Below, piece by piece: positions 20,558 through 28,968 of a stretch of DNA of 64,000 bases (position 1 is its first letter; every line of letters starts with the position of its first letter). The position numbers were made by a program, and so were the translations under genes. This DNA is from Pseudomonas fragi (GTDB lineage: Bacteria; Pseudomonadota; Gammaproteobacteria; Pseudomonadales; Pseudomonadaceae). The notes below the pieces were generated by a model. The model saw only the letters and a program-made list of their open reading frames with translations, ran no database searches and was not told where the DNA came from. The DNA lies in NCBI RefSeq assembly GCF_900105835.1, contig NZ_LT629783.1, positions 2,046,001-2,110,000 on the forward strand. The letters run 5' to 3'.

Positions 20558-21465
20558 TGTTGGCTCTCGGGTTCAAGTTCGGTGTTCGTTGAGGCGGGGT
20601 AGTTGGCGATTTCGCCCAGGCGCCGCACGCCATTGAAGTGTTGCGGGTCATCCAGGTATCGCAGCATTACCTGGCGCCAGGTCGGGTCGGCAAACGTCTG
20701 TACATGGCCGCCACGGGTCAGTTGCAGCACCTTGGGCGGTGGCGCAGCCTGGTACAGGCGCAGACCATTGGAAAGCGGCACGACGGGATCATCCAGACTG
20801 TGGAAGATCAGCATCGGCGTGTCGCCCATGTTCGGCATCGCGTAAATGGCACTGTCGGCATCCGGCACCAGCCAGGACAGCGGCACTTGCAACGGCCAGG
20901 TCAGCCAGGAGGTGCTCAGGGCAAATTGCCCCACTTCGCGGTAACTGGCCGGCACGCCATCGAGCACCAGGGCCGTGATGCGCTCCCGCTGCTGCGGGTG
21001 CTCACTCAAATAATGAATACCCATCGCGCCGCCCAGGCTTTGCCCCAGCACAATCAGCGGCAATCCCTGGGCTTGCGGCTCATGCTGCAACCAGTCAAAA
21101 GCGGCATCGATGTCCTGGTACACCTCCGGCAACCCCGGCGCCCCTTGGGACAGGCCATAACCGCGATAGTCGAGCATCAGCACTTGATAGCCCTGCTCCG
21201 GCAACCAGGCCGTGGCGCCCAGGTGGTAAGCCAGGTTGCCGCCATTGCCGTGCAAATGCAGCACCGTGCCCTTGAGTGGCACGCCTTTTTTGGCCGGCAG
21301 CCACCAACCGTGCAGGCGGGTGCCATCGGCGGCTGTCAGGGTGACATCACGGTAGTCCAGGCCCGCGGCCGTCGGGGTGATCGGCTGGCCGGGCTCGGGA
21401 TAGAACAGCAGGGAGCTGCATCCGCTGAGGGTCAGCAGCAGGCAGAGTGCAGCCAGGGTTTTCAT
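20554..21465 (-). CDS. Alpha/beta hydrolase lipoprotein
   Basis: The protein is 303 residues from ATG 21465 (MKTLAALCLLLTLSGCSSLL), a lipoprotein signal with lipobox LSGC; ATG 21474 would add three residues and cannot be excluded. The fold is the esterase/hydrolase type with HGNGG (oxyanion), the nucleophile elbow GQSLGGAMG, and late acid/His motifs HSLDDPVVP and GGHVQTF. It resembles the YfhR/ABHD13-like group. The natural substrate is unknown. It is coupled to the next gene by an ATGA overlap. Confidence 0.88.
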   Translation of the reverse strand: MKTLAALCLLLTLSGCSSLLFYPEPGQPITPTAAGLDYRDVTLTAADGTRLHGWWLPAKKGVPLKGTVLHLHGNGGNLAYHLGATAWLPEQGYQVLMLDYRGYGLSQGAPGLPEVYQDIDAAFDWLQHEPQAQGLPLIVLGQSLGGAMGIHYLSEHPQQRERITALVLDGVPASYREVGQFALSTSWLTWPLQVPLSWLVPDADSAIYAMPNMGDTPMLIFHSLDDPVVPLSNGLRLYQAAPPPKVLQLTRGGHVQTFADPTWRQVMLRYLDDPQHFNGVRRLGEIANYPASTNTELEPESQQ

Positions 21466-21491
21466 CAGAACCATTCGCCTGAACGGGTGAG

Positions 21492-21578
21492 TGTGGGAGC
21501 GGGCTTGCTCGCGATGACATCGGCGCGGTTCAAATGAAACACCGCAGCGCCTGCATCGCGAGCAAGCCCGCTCCCACA
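21492..21578. repeat. REP inverted pair (87 bp), copy 4
   Basis: Same arms and total length as the other copies; it lies in the short gap between the hydrolase gene and the DUF1704 gene stop, both on the minus strand. Confidence 0.95.
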
Positions 21579-21582
21579 GGGT

Positions 21583-22860
21583 TCACAAAATGTTGGAGTA
21601 ATCCGCTTCGATACGGTCAAGGCTCAAATGGTTGAGGAAGTTGCTGAAGCACATCCAGGCCGAGAGCGCATTCATGTCGCGGAACTGGTCCGGCAGGTAC
21701 TTGGGCGCTACCACCAGGCCTTCATCCACCAACTGGCGCAGGGTTCGCATGTCTTCCAGGGTGGTCTTGCCACAGAACAACAACGGCACCTGTTCCAGCT
21801 TGCCTTTACGCACGGCCAACTGAATGTAGTTGTAAACCATGATGAAGCCCTTGAGGTAGGACAAGTCTTTGGTGAATGGCAGGCCATTAGGCACCGATCC
21901 ACGGAAAACCCGACTCGCGTTGCCGTAGCTTTCTGGCATCTCGAAGCCTTGCTCACGGAAGAATTCGTACACCTGCATAAAGTCCGCGCCCTCCTCCACC
22001 ATGTGGATGGCCCGGGTACGGTTGGTCAGTTTGCGCAGGCGACTTGGGTAGGAGGCAAAGGTGATGATCTCCATCAAGATCGCCAGGCCTTCCTGGGTCA
22101 CGGTGGACGATGGCGGCCCCTTGGACAGGAAGGTGCAGATCGGCTGGTTCAGGCCATTGAGCGTGGTGCCCACATGCACCAGCCCTTCGTGGACCTCCAG
22201 CGCACGCACATCACGTTCGTTGAACATCGCATCGCTACGGATCTTGATGTAGTCGGCGCCCGCCGCCGCATCCGCAACAATACCGTCGGACTCGAACACG
22301 CGGATGGTTTCTTCGGCCTCGCCAAACACCTTGTTCAAACGACTTTGCAGCAGATGCACGGCATCCTTGGCGGTGAGGGTCTTGGCTTCGTCCTTGAGCG
22401 CGCCGCGCCCGTCGATGTTATCCAGGTAGTCGGACATCATCAGGCCCAGGTCGGCCAGGGTCGGGTCACCGGCATGGAACGCATCGGAAGCGGCGCCATA
22501 CAGTTCCTGAGAAATCAGCCCGAAGTCTTCGGTGCCGCGGGCTTCGAGCATGCGCACGACCATGCGGTATTCCTTGCACATGCGCCGCATGATCTGCCCG
22601 ACCGGGTTGAACTGCCCCAGTTGGCGGGTGATATCCCGCTCGATACTCTGGAATTCGGACTTCACCGCCGCTGAATCGAAGGTCAGCGGCCGGCCCAGGT
22701 AATAGTCGCGGTCGACCGCCGGCATGGCCTTGCCCTTGGCCTTTAAAAAGCCCTGGCGGATGCTGTCGTCCCACTTCACCGCATCCAGCACGCGGATCGG
22801 GGTTTGTGCCAGCACGATGCGGTCAGACAAGGTGCGTATCGTGCGCTGGTAGTCGTCCAC
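21583..22860 (-). CDS. DUF1704 / QEGLA-motif putative metallopeptidase
   Basis: The 425-residue protein starts at GTG 22860, with AAGGA about nine bases upstream. It has the motif VHEGLVHVG, an HExxxH pattern with His224, Glu225 and His229, and VTQEGLAILME with Glu257 as a likely third metal ligand. Databases call this family flavohemoglobin expression-modulating QEGLA motif protein. The eukaryotic DUF1704 member MATCAP is a tyrosine carboxypeptidase that uses the same kind of motif, so a zinc peptidase role is plausible. No signal peptide is present, implying a cytosolic enzyme. A lipoprotein gene lies 25 bases upstream. The substrate is unknown. Confidence 0.88.
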   Translation of the reverse strand: MDDYQRTIRTLSDRIVLAQTPIRVLDAVKWDDSIRQGFLKAKGKAMPAVDRDYYLGRPLTFDSAAVKSEFQSIERDITRQLGQFNPVGQIMRRMCKEYRMVVRMLEARGTEDFGLISQELYGAASDAFHAGDPTLADLGLMMSDYLDNIDGRGALKDEAKTLTAKDAVHLLQSRLNKVFGEAEETIRVFESDGIVADAAAGADYIKIRSDAMFNERDVRALEVHEGLVHVGTTLNGLNQPICTFLSKGPPSSTVTQEGLAILMEIITFASYPSRLRKLTNRTRAIHMVEEGADFMQVYEFFREQGFEMPESYGNASRVFRGSVPNGLPFTKDLSYLKGFIMVYNYIQLAVRKGKLEQVPLLFCGKTTLEDMRTLRQLVDEGLVVAPKYLPDQFRDMNALSAWMCFSNFLNHLSLDRIEADYSNIL

Positions 22861-22885
22861 CGGCAGCTTCCTTTAATTAAGAGCG

Positions 22886-23434
22886 TTACTTGGCCACACG
22901 TTTATAGCGGGCCGCTTCGACAAATACGTCGGAATTGGCCGGGTCGTCCAGGTAGGCAAAGACCTCAGCCGACGGGCTTTTGATCAGGGTACCGGTGCCT
23001 TCGGCGGTTTCCACCGGCTCCCCCCTCAACACGGACTGGCCGACAGCCTGCTTGACCTGGTCAAGATCCAGATCATAGATCACCAGTTCACCGTTGTCGG
23101 TCAGCTCAAAACCGCTGAGGGTATGGTTGCCGCCCAGTTTGGCCGGTATCGCAGCCGAGGCATACCAGCGACTGCCGTGGCGGGCAACGATAAAGATATA
23201 ACGTTCACGCGCCTTGGGTTCGCCCTTGGGATAGACGACGGCCTGATAACGGGTTTTGTCGATGGCACTGATTTCAAGATTGCGCGCCTGCCCCCAGGCA
23301 TCCTTGCTGATCCATTTGCCCAGCAACTGTTTGGGCGCCGGCTGCGCCTCGATCGGTGCCTGGCTAAAGGTCACCAGACAGCCATTCAACATCAAAAATG
23401 ACACTGCCAAAAGCATCACGCGCCAAGCTTTCAT
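22886..23434 (-). CDS. Lipoprotein of unknown function
   Basis: The 182-residue protein has a signal peptide MKAWRVMLLAVSFLMLNGC with a lipobox ending in Cys19. The mature part looks like a small beta-rich domain (LLGKWISKDAWGQARNLEIS, then YIFIVARHGSRWY), as in lipocalin-like or META-type lipoproteins, but I cannot place it in a named family. It precedes the DUF1704 gene by 25 bases and follows a TetR gene by 12, so these three form a probable operon. Confidence 0.85.
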   Translation of the reverse strand: MKAWRVMLLAVSFLMLNGCLVTFSQAPIEAQPAPKQLLGKWISKDAWGQARNLEISAIDKTRYQAVVYPKGEPKARERYIFIVARHGSRWYASAAIPAKLGGNHTLSGFELTDNGELVIYDLDLDQVKQAVGQSVLRGEPVETAEGTGTLIKSPSAEVFAYLDDPANSDVFVEAARYKRVAK

Positions 23435-23446
23435 GCCTGCATCCTT

Positions 23447-24163
23447 CTATAGAGCGGCCAACACCAAGTGCATGTAACGCGTAAGAATAGCCAGCCGGTC
23501 GTCATCCGCCTCGGGCTGCGCGCCATCAAGTAGGGCCTGATATTCCATCCGACCGATAATCGCCGTCAAGACTTTGGCATCCTGCTGAGGTTGTGTGGAG
23601 CCTAGCACTTCGAAGATCTGCCCGGCCCCCTGCAGGAATATCTGTTGATGGGCACGCACCAGCACCGCCAGCCGGGGGTTGATCAGTGCAGCCTGATGAA
23701 AGGCTTGCTCGGCCATCAACTGGTCGCGACGGGTGAGCATTTGATGCTGAAGATAATCGGCGGTCATCCTGGCAATGTCATCGGCAAGCACCGCTCGCGC
23801 CTGCGCACTGCCATCCCCTTGCGCCATCATTTCACGCAACTTGCCTTCGGTGCCCTGCCATAATTTGGCCATAAAGGCCGCACTGTGCTCCACATACTGG
23901 GCGAAGGTGTCGTTGATCAGGTCATCGATATCCTTGAAGTAGTAAGTGGTTGCCGACAGCGGCACCCCCGCTTCGGCAGCCACCGCCCGATGGCGCACAC
24001 CGCGCACGCCATCGCGGATGACGATGCGCATGGCAGCATCGAGGATCAGCTGGCGACGCTGCTCGCTGCCATGACGGCTGGCCTTGCGGCCCTGGTACTC
24101 AACACTTTGCGCAAGCGCGACCGCGACATTGGCTGCACCTTGGGAAGACCTGACGAGGCTCAC
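23447..24163 (-). CDS. TetR-family transcriptional regulator
   Basis: The 238-residue protein has an extended N-terminus, then a TetR helix-turn-helix at about residues 37-85 (QLILDAAMRIVIRDGVRGVR, HRAVAAEAGVPLSATTYYF). The C-terminal domain resembles regulators with helical dimer interfaces. It is first in a probable operon with the lipoprotein and DUF1704 genes and may regulate them. No clear operator dyad was identified upstream, where a long inverted repeat occupies 24196-24326. Confidence 0.88.
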   Translation of the reverse strand: MSLVRSSQGAANVAVALAQSVEYQGRKASRHGSEQRRQLILDAAMRIVIRDGVRGVRHRAVAAEAGVPLSATTYYFKDIDDLINDTFAQYVEHSAAFMAKLWQGTEGKLREMMAQGDGSAQARAVLADDIARMTADYLQHQMLTRRDQLMAEQAFHQAALINPRLAVLVRAHQQIFLQGAGQIFEVLGSTQPQQDAKVLTAIIGRMEYQALLDGAQPEADDDRLAILTRYMHLVLAAL

Positions 24164-24195
24164 GGAAAAATCCTTTTAATGTTGATAGTGATCTT

Positions 24196-24326
24196 GTAGC
24201 AGCTGCCGCAGGCTGCGTCCGGCTGCGCAGCAGTCGTAAAACAGCAATGCACGGTTTACCTGATGCACCGCGCAACCTGTATTTGCGATGGCTTCGCCAT
24301 CGAACGCAGCCTTCGGCAGCTGCTAC
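24196..24326. repeat. Long inverted repeat of the GTAGC(C/A)GCTG family, 131 bp
   Basis: It begins GTAGCAGCTGCCGCAGGCTG and ends CCTTCGGCAGCTGCTAC. It includes the internal GCTGCGCAGCAGTCGTAAA segment also found at 60303 and, in variant form, at 33441. Confidence 0.85.
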
Positions 24327-24341
24327 GCACGGGCATGCCAG

Positions 24342-24372
24342 GCAATAAAAAGCCGCCTGACAAGGCGGCTTC
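24342..24372 (-). terminator. Rho-independent terminator of lysS
   Basis: On the minus strand AGCCGCC-TTGTCA-GGCGGCT is followed by TTTTATT, beginning about 16 bases after the lysS stop. Confidence 0.9.
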
Positions 24373-24385
24373 TTATTTTGCATCG

Positions 24386-25888
24386 TTACGCTTGTGGGCG
24401 CATGTGCGGGAACAGGATCACGTCGCGAATCGACGGTGAGTTGGTCAACAACATCACCAGACGGTCGATACCGATACCTTCACCGGCAGTCGGCGGCATG
24501 CCGTATTCCAGGGCACGCACGAAGTCTGCGTCATAGTGCATCGCTTCGTCGTCACCTGCGTCCTTGTCAGCAACCTGCGCCATAAAGCGCTCGGCCTGGT
24601 CTTCGGCATCGTTAAGCTCGGAGTAGGCGTTGGCGATTTCACGGCCACCGATAAACAGCTCAAAACGGTCAGTTACGTTCGGGTTCTCGTCGTTGCGACG
24701 GGCCAGCGGCGACACTTCGAACGGGTACTGGGTAATGAAGTGCGGCTGTTCCAGCTTGTGCTCGACCAGCTCTTCGAAAATCATCACCTGCAGCTTGCCC
24801 AGACCTTCGAAGCCCAGCACCTTGGCGCCGGCTTTCTTGGCGATGGCGCGAGCCTTGTCGATGTCGTTGAGGTCGTCAGCGGTCAGCTCGGGGTTGTACT
24901 TGAGGATCGAGTCGAATACCGACAGGCGCACAAACGGTTCGCCAAAGTGGAACACCTTGTCGCCATACGGTACGTCGGTCGTGCCCAGAACCAGCTGCGC
25001 CAGCTCACGGAACAGTTCTTCGGTCAGGTCCATGTTGTCTTCGTAGTCGGCGTAAGCCTGGTAGAACTCCAACATGGTGAATTCAGGGTTGTGACGAGTC
25101 GAAACGCCTTCATTACGGAAGTTGCGGTTGATCTCGAACACTTTTTCAAAACCACCTACTACCAGGCGCTTGAGAAACAATTCCGGCGCGATGCGCAGGT
25201 ACATGTCCATGTCCAGGGCATTGTGGTGTGTTTCAAAAGGCTTGGCCGCAGCGCCGCCCGGGATGGTTTGCAACATCGGCGTTTCAACTTCAAGGAAGTC
25301 GCGGGCCATCAGGAAGCTGCGGATGTGCGCAATCACTTGCGAACGCACACGGAAGGTGTGGCGCACGTCTTCGTTGACGATCAGGTCAACGTAACGCTGG
25401 CGGTAGCGCTGCTCGGTGTCGGTCAGGCCGTGGTGCTTGTCCGGCAGCGGGCGCAGGGATTTGGTCAGCAGGCGCACGCTGGTCATTTCAACGTACAGGT
25501 CGCCCTTGCCGGAACGGGCCAGGGTGCCTTCGGCGGCAATGATGTCGCCCAGGTCCCAGGTTTTCACGGCGGCCAGGGTTTCTTCCGGCAGGGTCTTGCG
25601 GTTGACGTAGACCTGGATGCGACCGGTCATGTCCTGGATCACCATGAACGAGCCACGGTTAAGCATGATGCGACCAGCAACCTTGACCGGGATGGCGGCT
25701 TCAGCCAGCTCTTCCTTGGTCGCTTGCGCGTACTTCTTCTGCAGGTCGGCGCAGAGGCTGTCACGGCGGAAGTCATTCGGGAAGGCATTGCCCTTGGCGC
25801 GCTCGGCTGCAAGTTTTTCCTTGCGCAGGGCGATCAGGGCGTTTTCTTCCTGTTGCAGGTCTTGCGGGTCGAGTTGTTGGTCGCTCAT
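24386..25888 (-). CDS. lysS: Lysyl-tRNA synthetase, class II
   Basis: The 500-residue enzyme charges tRNA-Lys. ATG 25888 starts [20 protein letters not shown]; the frame extends 32 codons upstream without similarity. It has an N-terminal OB-fold anticodon domain ([20 protein letters not shown]) and class II catalytic motifs: [10 protein letters not shown] (motif 1), [20 protein letters not shown] (motif 2), and [20 protein letters not shown] (motif 3). prfB lies upstream on the same strand, the usual prfB-lysS arrangement. Confidence 0.98.
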   Translation of the reverse strand: MSDQQLDPQDLQQEENALIALRKEKLAAERAKGNAFPNDFRRDSLCADLQKKYAQATKEELAEAAIPVKVAGRIMLNRGSFMVIQDMTGRIQVYVNRKTLPEETLAAVKTWDLGDIIAAEGTLARSGKGDLYVEMTSVRLLTKSLRPLPDKHHGLTDTEQRYRQRYVDLIVNEDVRHTFRVRSQVIAHIRSFLMARDFLEVETPMLQTIPGGAAAKPFETHHNALDMDMYLRIAPELFLKRLVVGGFEKVFEINRNFRNEGVSTRHNPEFTMLEFYQAYADYEDNMDLTEELFRELAQLVLGTTDVPYGDKVFHFGEPFVRLSVFDSILKYNPELTADDLNDIDKARAIAKKAGAKVLGFEGLGKLQVMIFEELVEHKLEQPHFITQYPFEVSPLARRNDENPNVTDRFELFIGGREIANAYSELNDAEDQAERFMAQVADKDAGDDEAMHYDADFVRALEYGMPPTAGEGIGIDRLVMLLTNSPSIRDVILFPHMRPQA

Positions 25889-26000
25889 GTCTTTAAAAAT
25901 TCCATCACAGGTTCGTTGCCCCCGCCTTGCGGCAGGGGGAAGCGGGCTTTGGCGCGCCCTTTGGGCATCGCTGCGGCTTCGCACACGTTTTGTTGCCGAC

Positions 26001-27096
26001 TTACAGCCCTTGTTTCAGGCTGGCTACCAGGTATTCGTCGATATCGCCGTCGAGCACCTTGTCGCAGTCGCTGCGCTCGATGTTGGTACGCAAATCCTTG
26101 ATCCGCGAGGCGTCGAGAACGTACGAGCGGATCTGATGACCCCAGCCGATGTCCGACTTGGTGTCTTCCAGGGCCTGGGAAGCGGCATTGCGCTTCTGGA
26201 TTTCCTGCTCGTAAAGACGTGCCCGCAGCATTTTCATCGCGGTGTCTTTGTTCGCATGCTGGGAACGTTCGTTCTGGCAGCTCACCACGGTGTTGGTCGG
26301 AACGTGCGTGATACGAACGGCCGAGTCAGTGGTGTTTACGTGCTGACCACCGGCACCGGAAGAGCGATAGGTATCGATCCGCAGGTCCGACGGGTTGATG
26401 TCGATTTCGATGTTGTCGTCGATTTCCGGCGAAACGAATACAGCCGAGAACGAGGTATGACGACGGTTGCCCGAGTCGTACGGGCTTTTGCGAACCAGAC
26501 GATGGACGCCAATCTCGGTGCGCAACCAGCCAAATGCGTATTCGCCCTTGATATGCACGGTTGCGCCCTTGATACCGGCAACTTCACCGGCGGACAGTTC
26601 CATGATGGTGGCATCGAAGCCGCGCTTGTCGGCCCAGCGCAAATACATCCGCAACAGGATATTGGCCCAGTCTTGCGCTTCGGTGCCACCGGAGCCGGCC
26701 TGGATGTCCAGGTAAGCGTTGTTGGCATCCATCTCACCGCTGAACATGCGGCGGAATTCGAGTTTTTCAAGAGCTTCGCGCAGGCGTTCGACTTCAGCGG
26801 CCACGTCATCGACGGCGCCCTGGTCTTCTTCCTCGGCGGCCATCAACAGCAGGTCCTTGGCATCAGCCAGGCCTGTGTGCATCTCATCGAGGGTTTCAAC
26901 GATCTGCGCCAGCAGGGAGCGCTCGCGCCCCAGCTCCTGGGCGTACGAAGGGTTGTTCCAGACACTCGGATCTTCAAGCTCGCGATTGACTTCGGTCAGA
27001 CGCTCATGCTTTTGATCGTAGTCAAAGATACCTCCGAATGGTTTCGGAGCGCTCTGACAGGTCCTTGATGCTGTTAAGGATCGGGTTGATTTCCAT
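26001..27096 (-). CDS. prfB: Peptide chain release factor 2, with programmed +1 frameshift
   Basis: RF2 ends translation at UGA and UAA. The gene begins [20 protein letters not shown] at ATG 27096 and reaches an in-frame TGA at 27024-27022. Translation resumes in the +1 frame as [17 protein letters not shown] and continues to TAA 26003-26001. The full product is 364 residues. It carries the SPF stop-codon recognition region and the catalytic GGQ motif in [20 protein letters not shown]. The internal TGA makes RF2 level self-regulating. The lysS gene follows 112 bases downstream. Confidence 0.98.
27021..27036 (-). promoter_or_regulatory. prfB programmed frameshift site
   Basis: On the minus strand the site reads CGGAGGTATCTTTGAC: a Shine-Dalgarno-like GGAGG, then TAT CTT and the in-frame TGA followed by C. 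This is the classic RF2 +1 slip site. When RF2 is scarce the ribosome slips from CTT to TTT and reads GAC. Confidence 0.97.
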
Positions 27097-27447
27097 GGCT
27101 GGCGGCACTCGTAGGCGATTTTTACAAAGCCGGGGAGTATACCGTAAACGAAGCGTATCAGCAGCCCGCCTGGCGGGGTTATGTCGCCTGTGACGACAGG
27201 CCGCGTGCACTCGGCCTGACAGGCAATTGGCCCTTCCCGACAAGAAGAACAGGGTGAACTTAAAGTCTGACCGCAAACGATGTGTGACAAACGAATATAT
27301 TGCGTAGGAAAAGTTACTAACTTTAAAAGAAATAGACTACGAGCCAATTAATTGCACTTGAAAACAGACAACGCTATACCTCAATACGCCTAAGCAAACA
27401 CCTACTGCTTGATACCCATATGCCATATTCCAATAACCCATTATTCA
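27097..27447. other. Intergenic region between prfB and the six-gene cluster
   Basis: This divergent region of 351 bases is AT-rich from about 27250 on. It should hold the prfB promoter on its left side and the cluster promoter on its right side. It contains one perfect 15-bp dyad (annotated separately). I found no FMN riboswitch motif, tRNA or small reading frame that I can support. Confidence 0.5.
27310..27324. promoter_or_regulatory. Perfect 15-bp dyad upstream of the cluster, possible operator
   Basis: AAAGTTA-C-TAACTTT is an exact palindrome, 124 bases before the chosen start of the first cluster gene and about 210 bases from the prfB start. It has no T-run and so is not a terminator. 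A role as a regulator site is inference. Confidence 0.45.
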
Positions 27448-28968
27448 ATGGCAGCCACCATGTCCAACTTAGCCAGCGGTCATGTATTCGGTATTGCGAC
27501 GCCCCACTTCAAGTCATCCATGATGGGCATGCAAGACTATCTGTTAACAGGCGCAGGGCCGAGCGCCGCCATAAGCGCGGCACTCTCATTGACCTATAAC
27601 CTCCCGCACCTGTGCGGCCTGGGAGGGGATGCCATCATCATGCAGGCAAGCCCCGGCAACCTGGAGGTATTCAACGGCACGGGCGTAACAGGCACGCACC
27701 AGCACCACGACAACTATTTATATAAAGGCCTTGAATCAATCCCGCGACGAGGCATTTACAGCACCATGGTGTATGGCTGCCCCAGTGCCTATGAGCGGTA
27801 TACACAGTTGCACGACATTGATTTGAACAGGGTATTTAAACATCTGCACGAACATGATTTAAAACATGGACTGATAACAACTGAAAGTTTATTGCAGGCA
27901 TTCTACAGCAGCACCAAAGAACCCCAGATACACACCCGTTTTACTCAATGGACGCATTGTTTCACTCAACGAAAAGACCCTGAACCCTTCTATCGCCACA
28001 CCCTGGCAACTTTGGCACGGGAGGGCTTTTCGTCGATGTACCAGGGGTTGCTGGCCGAGCAGGTGTTCGACCTGTTGTCCAGATGCGACCCGCACCTTTA
28101 TACGGCTGGTGACTTTGCCGATTTTGTGCCCAATCCCTCGCAGGTCAGAAGCACGCGCTTCATGCACGCCACGGTGACGGCACATGGCAGCAACAGCCCG
28201 TGGAAAGAGCTGTTCCTGCTGCTGAAAATCTATCAATTGAGTGCCCAGGACACCACCTTGCTGACGCCCGCTCAGCTTTGTACCGCCGCCGGACTGATCG
28301 ACACCTGGCTGGCCTCACAGCCTGCTTCAGATACAGGCAATGAGCGCACCCTCGACCAACAGGCAGCACTGATCCATCAGCAGCTCAAACAGGACAACCC
28401 TGAACCTGTGCCCCAATCGTGCAAAACCTCGCACACCATCTTTATGGCGTGCGCCGCGGCTGACGGCACCCTGACCGGCATCACCAACTCGATCTTCACC
28501 CCCCTGGGCTCACTATTCGAAATCGATAACAGCGGCATTATCCTGAGCAACCGGGCCTTCTCATTCAATGGCCCCCATGCGTGCTCGACCTTCAAGGGCA
28601 GGACCGCCGCCAGCCACACCACCAACTGCGTCCATGTCAGCACCGACCACCTGGAGTTTATCCTGGGCACATCGGGGGGGCCGGTGCAGTCGCAAACCCT
28701 GGCGTTCATCATCTACAAGATTGTCGCGCAGAACTGCCCGATCCAGACCGCCCTCGCCAGCCCGCGCTGTGCCAATCTGGGCCGTCACCCCAAGACCGGC
28801 GGCATCACTTATTTAAGTGAGGCGCCACAGGCAGACCCGGTCTTTACCTGGACCAACGGCCTGTCCGACAAACTGGGGGTGGTGCAACTGGCCGGCATCA
28901 ACACCCTCAACGGCCAGGTGTTCGCTGCAGCCGACCCCCGCGGTAGTGGCGTGGCTCTGGCGGTATGA
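27448..28968 (+). CDS. Gamma-glutamyltranspeptidase-fold protein, divergent, cytosolic
   Basis: The 506-residue protein (ATG 27448; starts at 27409 TTG or 27460 are possible, none has a clear ribosome site) resembles gamma-glutamyltransferases, N-terminal nucleophile hydrolases that self-cleave at a threonine. The candidate nucleophile is Thr327 in CKTSHTIFMACAAADG, and the later GG loop is LGTSGGPVQSQTLAF. There is no signal peptide, whereas classical Pseudomonas GGTs are periplasmic and longer. The arginine of the usual NGREKAP segment is absent (here VFNGTGVTG), and the usual DDF motif reads LSNRAFSFN, so glutamate binding may be lost. It is first in the cluster, with its stop overlapping the exporter start. 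It may act as an acyl- or aminoacyl-transferase, cyclase or hydrolase. Confidence 0.75.
   Translation: MAATMSNLASGHVFGIATPHFKSSMMGMQDYLLTGAGPSAAISAALSLTYNLPHLCGLGGDAIIMQASPGNLEVFNGTGVTGTHQHHDNYLYKGLESIPRRGIYSTMVYGCPSAYERYTQLHDIDLNRVFKHLHEHDLKHGLITTESLLQAFYSSTKEPQIHTRFTQWTHCFTQRKDPEPFYRHTLATLAREGFSSMYQGLLAEQVFDLLSRCDPHLYTAGDFADFVPNPSQVRSTRFMHATVTAHGSNSPWKELFLLLKIYQLSAQDTTLLTPAQLCTAAGLIDTWLASQPASDTGNERTLDQQAALIHQQLKQDNPEPVPQSCKTSHTIFMACAAADGTLTGITNSIFTPLGSLFEIDNSGIILSNRAFSFNGPHACSTFKGRTAASHTTNCVHVSTDHLEFILGTSGGPVQSQTLAFIIYKIVAQNCPIQTALASPRCANLGRHPKTGGITYLSEAPQADPVFTWTNGLSDKLGVVQLAGINTLNGQVFAAADPRGSGVALAV

Noticed and set aside
24536..26101. Plus-strand frame of 521 codons antisense to lysS
   Set aside because: A shadow of lysS and prfB; the real gene has all class II synthetase motifs.
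26001..27096. prfB as a frameshifted pseudogene
   Set aside because: The internal TGA lies in the standard CTT TGA C slip site with a GGAGG upstream, so the shift is programmed.
27097..27447. FMN riboswitch before the riboflavin-like genes
   Set aside because: I looked for the conserved RFN blocks and did not find them; only a short palindrome is present.
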